From Gnetum montanum (lineage: Eukaryota > Streptophyta > Gnetopsida > Gnetales > Gnetaceae), in the NCBI GenBank assembly GCA_015680685.1, contig MNCI01035098.1, positions 48,472 to 71,610 on the forward strand: a DNA stretch of 23,139 nucleotides, written 5' to 3'. A program made the translations under genes and the position numbers. This document shows positions 17,328 to 23,139 of the stretch, one piece after another; positions within the stretch are counted from its first letter, which is position 1; every line of letters begins with the position of its first letter. The notes beneath the pieces were generated by a model. That model made no database searches. It was not told the origin of the DNA and saw nothing but the letters and a program-made list of their open reading frames with translations.

Positions 17328-20077
17328 TCATGTGGTTCCTGGTAGTGGTGGCTCCTCCATGGGCCTCTTCCCCTTATCTTGTGCTCTAGGTTTTGGAAAT
17401 GGATGCTCTAGAGGAGCATCTAAAGATTTTCTTATTTGATCTAGGGCTCATGTGCTATCCATGCTGATGTTCCAATATTTAATGGAGTTGGCACCTCCCA
17501 TGGGCACGACAGTTGCAGGAACATCTGATTGGCCTTGACGTACCAAGTCACAAACAACTATCATTCTTCTTCATAGGCTCTAGCTTTATTTTTTCATTTT
17601 TGGTAATCCATGAGCCATCAAGCCAAATCCACCGCAACATATTTCTACCCTTGTAGCTAGCCTTGACCATCTCTAATTTGGAATTCGCTACTTCTAATTT
17701 CTGTAGTGTCTTCTTGTGTTGAGCAAATTTTGTTTCATATTTAGCATAGGTGGCTACTACCTACCTCTCCAATTTTATCCTTGGGCATTCTCCTATCAAC
17801 ATGGCTAAGTTGGCATACCCCAGGTTTCCCAACTCCATGTACTCAGTAAGATCTTGTATTTGTTGGTCCCAGCTTTTTAGTTCTACTTGGTGGGTGAAGG
17901 CATATGTATCCAATATGGCCCACCAATTAGCATTTTGAGTACTAAAAGTGTTGATATGGGCTTTGGCCATCTGGATTTCTTTCTCAATAATCTACTTGTA
18001 CATCCCCACCTAATCTCTAAAATTCTCCTTGAGCTTCTCATGTCGCATAACCTTATTCTACGACGTGCTTATTTCAATCATCATCTTTTGACAGATCACA
18101 TGTACCTCCTCCATTGAGAGGGTTTTGTTTTCTCTAGTCAAGCGATTCATATCCTAGTTGATCCTTATTAATTGTTCTCACATTTTCTCAAATTGTGTCT
18201 TGAGAACATTCTTTTGTTTTTCTACTATGACCAATTGAAGATTTTTGGCAACGAGGTATTTATTTTCTTCTTGTAAGGCCTTGAGTGCTTTGGCATGTGC
18301 ATATATTTGAGCTTGTGCCTTTGAAGCATCCCAATTAGCCTTCATTTTTTTCCTACGACTATTTTATTCTCTTCTGGAAATTTATTCAACTACTCCATTT
18401 GAAAGGACTCTAGTTGATTTGCATGGATGCGGATAGATCCTTCTATATAGCTTGCAAGGTGATGAACTTCTCTTGGAGTCTTTTCAACTCCTCCTCTACA
18501 TGTTCAGCTCTAACCTCTACCATGACTAGCTTTCCTTTTGTAGAGATGAGGTCTAACAATGTTTTTGTGACATCTTGAGGGATATTAAACAAGGACATTA
18601 TCACTTTTCCTATATGCAACAACTGATCCAAAAAATCCTCATGATCTATAGGAGTCATTAAGGGACTAGCCAAAGTTTGAGCATTGCATGCTCCAATAAA
18701 ATCTACCAGTGGCATAATAGGGACATTGAACGATTCTTTGATTGGTTTATAACCACTTCTGCTACTCCTACTACATCTTGGTATTGCATAACCACTATTG
18801 TGGCACCTTCAACAATTTCTAATTGCACTTGAAAGGATGTAGCATTTTCAGAGATCTATTTTGACCAGTGTGATTTCCCTCCTTCTATTTGGATGGAAAC
18901 CTTGCCCTATGCATGATTAATTAAGACTATGGGCTATATGACATCATCAATGATCTTGAAGATATTTACCTCATCACGGCTTTCCCAATTGATTAATTTA
19001 GTGATGGCCTTAAGATGGTCATCGACAGTTAATAGTCCTATAGTGGTGGTGGCGATTGGTCTTGTTGACCTGTGGGTTCTGTGCTAGGCTTTTCTTCCTA
19101 TTGTTGACTAGGCCTTGTGTTTGAAAGTTGGTTGGGCCTAGCTATTTGAGGTGTAGTGGGCCCAACTATTTGTTCTTTCTCAGGCTCCAGTTTCTTACCA
19201 TCATCCTTCCTTAGTGTTGCTAGCTTCAGCAATTTGGCAAATGAGGCATTTTGAGCCTTTTCAGGGATGTCATTGGGGTACCCCTAGAATTCTAGCATGT
19301 CAGCATAGCTTCCTAATTAGTTAGGAAAAAGGTAATGCAAATTTCCCTATCTTACGTTCTTCAAACCACCTTAAAAATTTCTATGAGATATAGATGGGGT
19401 AGGTTAGCCTCAACCTTGCCCATCAAGATGGCACTTCCTCTAGCTACATAGGTGGAAATCTTATTTTTCCCTTTTATTGGGAAAATGTGATGTGTCAATT
19501 TTAAAATAGATCCTCTCTTCAAGTGTGATATCTACATATGTTTTATCCTCCTTTTCGTATGTCCTTTTTAACAATATCTTTCGTACATCAGCATTAGAGC
19601 AAGTGGACAGGTGAGCAAGCTTGGGCCCTATGTTTGGAAGGTTCAAAACTTCTAAAATGGCCTTGGTAGAGAAATCAATGAAAATCCCACCAATATCAGT
19701 GGTGGTGTCTTCTTCCTTGTGCCAAAATTGGTATGTCTCCCCTAAGTGCCAATCACCACTCCTTGAGAGGACATGTCATAGTGGAGACCCTTTAAGTTGA
19801 TCTCTGATAGCTTTAGGGGAAAATTTAGTAAAAGGTCCAAAATTGAGTTCCACAATCACTACTACTGATGTGGACCTTTCCTAAATTGCATGAACACATT
19901 CCAGAAACAACATAAGATGTTGTCCCTATTTAGGTGTCCTACCTTCTCCACCTTTGGCATGCCTATATTGCATAGTGATAGGAGGTTCTTAATGAATGTT
20001 GAATGATTATGCCTCTTTCTCTACATGTTCTTCAGGAGGTGCTTGGCCTCTACCTCTCCTTGGTCGTTTGGATGCAC
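17328..20077 (-). pseudogene. Element B env-like / plant-transposon-type coiled-coil ORF relic
   Basis: Begins near 20077 with a basic stretch (ASKRPRRGRGQAPPEEHVE; the start codon itself appears mutated). A globular domain follows: GETYQFWHKEEDTTTDIGGI, FIDFSTKAILEVLNLPNIG (about 19740-19630, open 19646-19461 and upstream), DITLEERIYFKIDTSHF, then ARGSAILMGKVEANLP and WFEERKIGKFALPF in the next frame (about 19440-19330). This matches the order in element A (SGRLPINVPQL, AFSFPCLI). A linker rich in P, Q and K (about 19260-19080) is followed by MPLVDFIGACNAQTLAS (18715-18443), a long E/K/L/Q-rich coiled-coil part (LTRENKTLSMEEVHV), EYMELGNLGYANLAMLIGE (17970-17761) and a final KPRAQDKGKRPMEEPPLPG before TGA at 17330-17328. 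The length would be about 900 residues. The biochemical role is unknown; 'env-like' refers only to its place after pol/gag in related elements. Confidence 0.75.
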
Positions 20078-21359
20078 CCTAAGAGGGTTCTCCTTATTGT
20101 CCTCATTTAGGGGCTATCTATTATCACATAGGATTAATTGCTAGTAAGTTCATTTATAAAATTTGACTTATACCTTACTCATTTCCTTTAATAAATTAAT
20201 TTTTTGCCCATTGTGATTTCAATGTAAGAAATTATCATGAAAATTTCCCTAAAAGTTTTGATATTAGGCCCAATTAGATTAGGTAACTCCAAAAAATAAT
20301 TTTCATGGTCTAGGTGAATAAATAAAATTAATTTAGCATACATTTTTAGTATTTCTTAAGGTTACTTACCCTTTACGATATCCTTTCGGAAACAATGAAT
20401 TTTGAAACAAAACTACGTGCAACTTGGAACATACCCTTCCCCCACAACTAAGTTAAACACTCCAAGTTTAAGCAGGTTTGATCAGAATGAGAATTGGAAC
20501 ATTAATGAGCAAGATATTGATGTATGAATGATAGGTACACAAGCTTGAAAATTTCTGGAAGAAAATTACAAGAAGTACCCTCACATGAATAGTGGAAAAT
20601 GACATTGACGCATGTGGGGGGTTCCATATAGATAGATTTTGTAGATGCCATATTACATACCCACTAGCATAGACTCAATATCACATCAGACATGATATCG
20701 GGTACCTAATATCATGTCCCTTATGAAATAGGGTACTTGAAAAGATTGATAAATTTTAAAATTTCCAAGGCCAAAAATGAAGAATTTAAGGTTAATTCGA
20801 AAGATCTAGTTGAAGAGACCTAAAGGCACCAAAAGTGTAACGAAGTGGAATTTTACAATGAAGTTCATGAGTGGAGTAAGGAAAAAGGACATGTAGTGGT
20901 GTACAAGAATGTTTCAATTGAAATGATGATAAGGAAAAGCCTAACAGTAGCAATGCAGTACTTAGAGGGTATAAGATGATGTGGTGATCTGCAATGAGTG
21001 CAAATTACAAAAGTTACATAGGTCGGTCCTTCCCAAAGCAAGTTCCTACCTATCATGCCCTTACGTAATCACACCTTAAATTTTATTAGGTACTAGAAGG
21101 GTTAAATGCAATCTATACTAGTGCAAAAACACATACACATGTTAAATCCCACCACAACAAGGTACGAGTTCTATGCCATACAAGATACAAGTCGAAAATA
21201 CTTAGATAGTGTGGTGAAACAAATCATAGAAGGGACTTCTAAAATGAGAACATGAGGTAACTAACCCTAGGCACAATGAATCTTGAGTGTGGGGCATGAT
21301 TAATGTATCATTAACCTTTCATGCTAAAATCAAGACCATGTCCATGCCTCTAATTAGTG
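20078..21359 (-). other. Element B spacer between gag and env-like ORF (pol absent)
   Basis: About 1.3 kb where a full element would carry about 3 kb or more of protease, RT, RNase H and integrase. I looked for YVDD, HPQANGQ, GLQGRL-like and zinc-domain words in the - strand frames and found none. It carries the candidate internal promoter (about 20624-20714) and otherwise appears non-coding. Confidence 0.6.
20624..20714 (-). promoter_or_regulatory. Candidate internal promoter upstream of env-like ORF B
   Basis: The TGATATC-N9-ATATCA near-palindrome at 20693-20714 recurs from this element's own LTR U3 (17093-17114). Downstream in element sense, 59 bp on, lies a TATA-like TATCTATATGG (20634-20624). 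In the LTR the equivalent distance is 66 bp. The env-like start is about 550 bp further on. Element A has the same arrangement with a different motif. Function as a promoter is inference. Confidence 0.35.
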
Positions 21360-22975
21360 TCCAAATTGGGGTTCACACACTTGATTAACATAGGCATAGT
21401 AGGGTAGATTATAAGATGTGATCATGTGATAAGTAGCTAATCCACTATGGCACTTGTGACCATAAGATGGTATACAAGGATCGATATGTCTCCCTACATG
21501 GTTATGTTCATTGGGCCACAAGTTTGTTGGAGTGTTGATTGGTGGCCTGGATAAGGTAATAGGAGATATTAAGTTCGAGGAGGAAGATGCATCATAGAAC
21601 TAGACTTGTGCTGAGTTAGTGGATGCAGTGGTTTTAGAACCAGGTTGTCTCTTTCTACGGTCATGCTTAAAGAAAGGAAACTTTCAACATTGTGGAGGAC
21701 CTTCCCTACTATTGATAGTAGTAGCATAAGTAATGCTCATGGGTTTTTGTTGTGATGCAAAACCTTCTAGTGCTACTGGTGGCGATGTAGAAGGAGAAAG
21801 GATGAGAATATGAGGGTGAGGAGAAGTGTAAGAAACATGAGGTGGTGATCTTGTGGGGGAGGATATGGGTTGATAGTACTTAGGAGAATCATAAAGATGA
21901 GATGAAGTATAGGATTCTAATCTAGTTGGAGAAATAAGATGCTAAACATAATAAACATTTGGTGTCAATGGATATGAAGGGTATGGTCTGTTTGGCAATG
22001 GCCTCCCCCATGACTAGGGTTTCTGCCACTACGATTGGACACAGTACTTCTCTAGAAAACCCATGGCCTAGGTAGTTGTTTAATAGTGAATAATATCTTT
22101 CCAAGGCCATGTCTAAGTGTTCAGGCTGCCCTTGTTTCCACTCTTGGATTTGTCTCCTCAAGGCTGACACTCTTACATAGGTTTGATATCTTTCATTGAA
22201 GAGGTTTACCATTGTTGGCCAATGACGAATTGATTTTTGGCTTTAAAGATCTATACCATATTTTTTATTGGCCAATGAGTCTCATAGGAAAGATATTAGG
22301 TTTTTTCTACCCATTATCAATATTTTTCCATGCACAAGCATCATATAAGGCTTGTAAATGATGTTGCAAATCTAAATCATAGCCTCCTGAAAACTTGAAA
22401 AAGTTGTTTAAATTGAGCCTAGGTAGACAACATTCCTTGTGATTCCACTGGAATATTTGAATAGCCTCTTGTATATGCATTAGGATCTTAGTGAACAATA
22501 AGGGTTCATCATTACTCAATAGGTTATGAATTTATGAGTTGGGACAATGTTGTCTTTGTTCATGTTGGTGTTCTTGACCTTGGCTGTGGGTTCAATTTTT
22601 ATTTCCACATCGACCCCTTGAGAAATGGTCATCCATGTCATGACCTAACATTGAAGGGGTAGAGGAAGAGAAAGAACTAGAAGACTCATCATGAATTTTA
22701 TAAGTCTCCCACTCTTCCCCAGATAAATTCTTGTTAACTATTGAGAAGGTCTTAGGCCTTATGGGCCCCCTCATTCTATGGGATATCCCATCCTCATTAA
22801 AGGTGTCTGATTTGGATGACAAGAGTCCTTGAGTATTAGTGGGGTGTTCATGAACATATGAGACTCCTGCATGAGGTTGAGTACTTCAAACTTCTCCATC
22901 ATCATATATTTCATTTGTTCTCCAATGAATTGCCTCACTAGTTGTTGCATTATCATAGTCTTCTGAGAGAGTCAT
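21360..22975 (-). pseudogene. Element B gag relic
   Basis: Starts at ATG 22975-22973 (MTLSEDYDNATTSEAIHW), 114 bp inside the primer-binding site, and runs in one frame, with stops near 22885, 22590 and 22306, down to about 22306. The capsid core reads LNNFFKFSGGYDLDLQHHLQ and IFPMRLIGQ, then IWYRSLKP and, after a frameshift, MVNLFNERYQTYVRVSALRR and HLDMALERYYSLLNNYLGHG (22212 to about 22060). This is the usual plant gypsy Gag order (KF-G-xDP-HL, LFPLSL-G-A-WY-SL, F...RF). A Pro/Ser-rich tail follows (SSPTRSPPHVSYTSPHPH, about 21900-21780) and fades by about 21360. I saw no CCHC zinc knuckle. The product would form the virus-like particle. Confidence 0.75.
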
Positions 22976-23088
22976 TATTGTGAATTGTGTGTGACTTAAT
23001 TGTAATTAATTTCTTTCTAAAAGATATATCTTTAATTCTTTGTTACAACGATCTTGTTTAATATAACTAATCCATATAACTAGCATTG

Positions 23089-23106
23089 TCCCTAGCAATG
23101 GCACTA
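23089..23106 (-). promoter_or_regulatory. Primer-binding site, decayed tRNA-Asp type
   Basis: One base inside the 5' LTR end, the element-sense 18-mer TAGTGCCATTGCTAGGGA matches, at 13 of 18 positions, the complement of the 3' end of plant tRNA-Asp used by Athila-like elements (as I remember that sequence). All five differences are transitions, and four fall at CpG sites in the remembered sequence. This is where minus-strand cDNA synthesis would start. The tRNA assignment needs checking. Confidence 0.65.
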
Positions 23107-23107
23107 A

Positions 23108-23139
23108 TGATGAGTGATGAGGTACCCCTATGCTCAACC
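23108..23139 (-). repeat. Element B 5' LTR, terminal 32 bp at window edge
   Basis: TGATGAGTGATGAGG...CTCAACC on the + strand is the inner end of the 5' LTR in element sense. It matches 16273-16304 at 31 of 32 positions. The rest of the LTR lies outside the window. Confidence 0.85.

Larger units (their letters stand above)
16273..23139 (-). mobile_element. Element B: non-autonomous gag + env-like LTR retrotransposon
   Basis: On the - strand the order is 5' LTR (only 32 bp in the window), primer-binding site, gag, non-coding spacer, env-like ORF, polypurine tract and 3' LTR. Both LTR edges carry TGATGA/TCATCA. The interior (17140-23107) is 5968 bp, and no RT, RNase H or integrase words appear in it. 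It therefore depends, or depended, on another element for its enzymes. Its LTR and env-like ORF are homologous to those of element A, on the opposite strand. With an 867-bp 5' LTR the full element would be about 7.7 kb. Confidence 0.8.

Noticed and set aside
17750-18117. + strand frames of 62 and 76 codons
   Set aside because: Both are shadows of the - strand env-like ORF of element B, which has the supported text EYMELGNLGYANLAML.
1-23139. Search for tRNA, rRNA, CRISPR or bacterial-type operons
   Set aside because: Nothing resembling a cloverleaf gene, rRNA, repeat-spacer array or operon was seen; the content is plant retroelement relics.

Overview
The window looks like retrotransposon-filled intergenic DNA from a large plant nuclear genome. 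A gymnosperm or another land plant with big, old repeats is a reasonable guess, but the sequence does not settle the species. It is AT-rich and mostly poor in CpG. Nearly every recognisable coding stretch belongs to an LTR retrotransposon and is broken by stops and frameshifts, many of them TAG/TAA/TGA where the family has Trp, Arg or Gln. I found no intact host gene, tRNA, rRNA or CRISPR array.

Layout, left to right. Positions 1-1456 hold AT-rich non-coding DNA with one clearly different, CpG-rich patch (about 420-1190) that may be a gene-derived fragment. Element A (+ strand, 1457-10202) is a 5'-truncated Ty3/gypsy element. It begins inside reverse transcriptase, then runs through RNase H, a second archaeal-type RNase H and integrase. 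It continues with a non-coding spacer, an env-like coiled-coil ORF, a polypurine tract and a 3' LTR (9308-10202). Positions 10203-11340 hold non-coding DNA with a (CT)17 microsatellite. Element C (- strand, about 13425-11340) is a second gypsy pol relic (second RNase H and integrase). It is joined abruptly at about 13425 to a Ty1/copia relic on the + strand (13431 to about 15400). Positions 15400-16272 are unassigned. Element B (- strand, 16273 to beyond the window end) is related to A: 3' LTR 16273-17139, env-like ORF 20077-17328, spacer, gag 22975 to about 21360, a decayed tRNA-Asp-type primer-binding site (23106-23089) and the first 32 bp of its 5' LTR at the window edge. B has gag and env-like ORFs but no pol.

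The most interesting signals are four. (1) A and B carry homologous env-like ORFs and LTRs with the same extended termini (TGATGA...TCATCA). In each, a motif from the LTR promoter region recurs in the spacer upstream of the env-like ORF, at a similar distance from a TATA-like box, and the motif differs between A and B. This suggests an internal env promoter that stays matched to its own LTR. (2) Pol with a second, archaeal-type RNase H lies upstream of an Athila-like env ORF in what looks like one element. (3) A 182-bp perfect inverted repeat has one arm bracketed by the only two N bases I noticed, which points to an assembly artefact. (4) A CpG-rich island stands out at the left end. Family names and domain assignments come from reading translations and from memory of the families; no database search was run.
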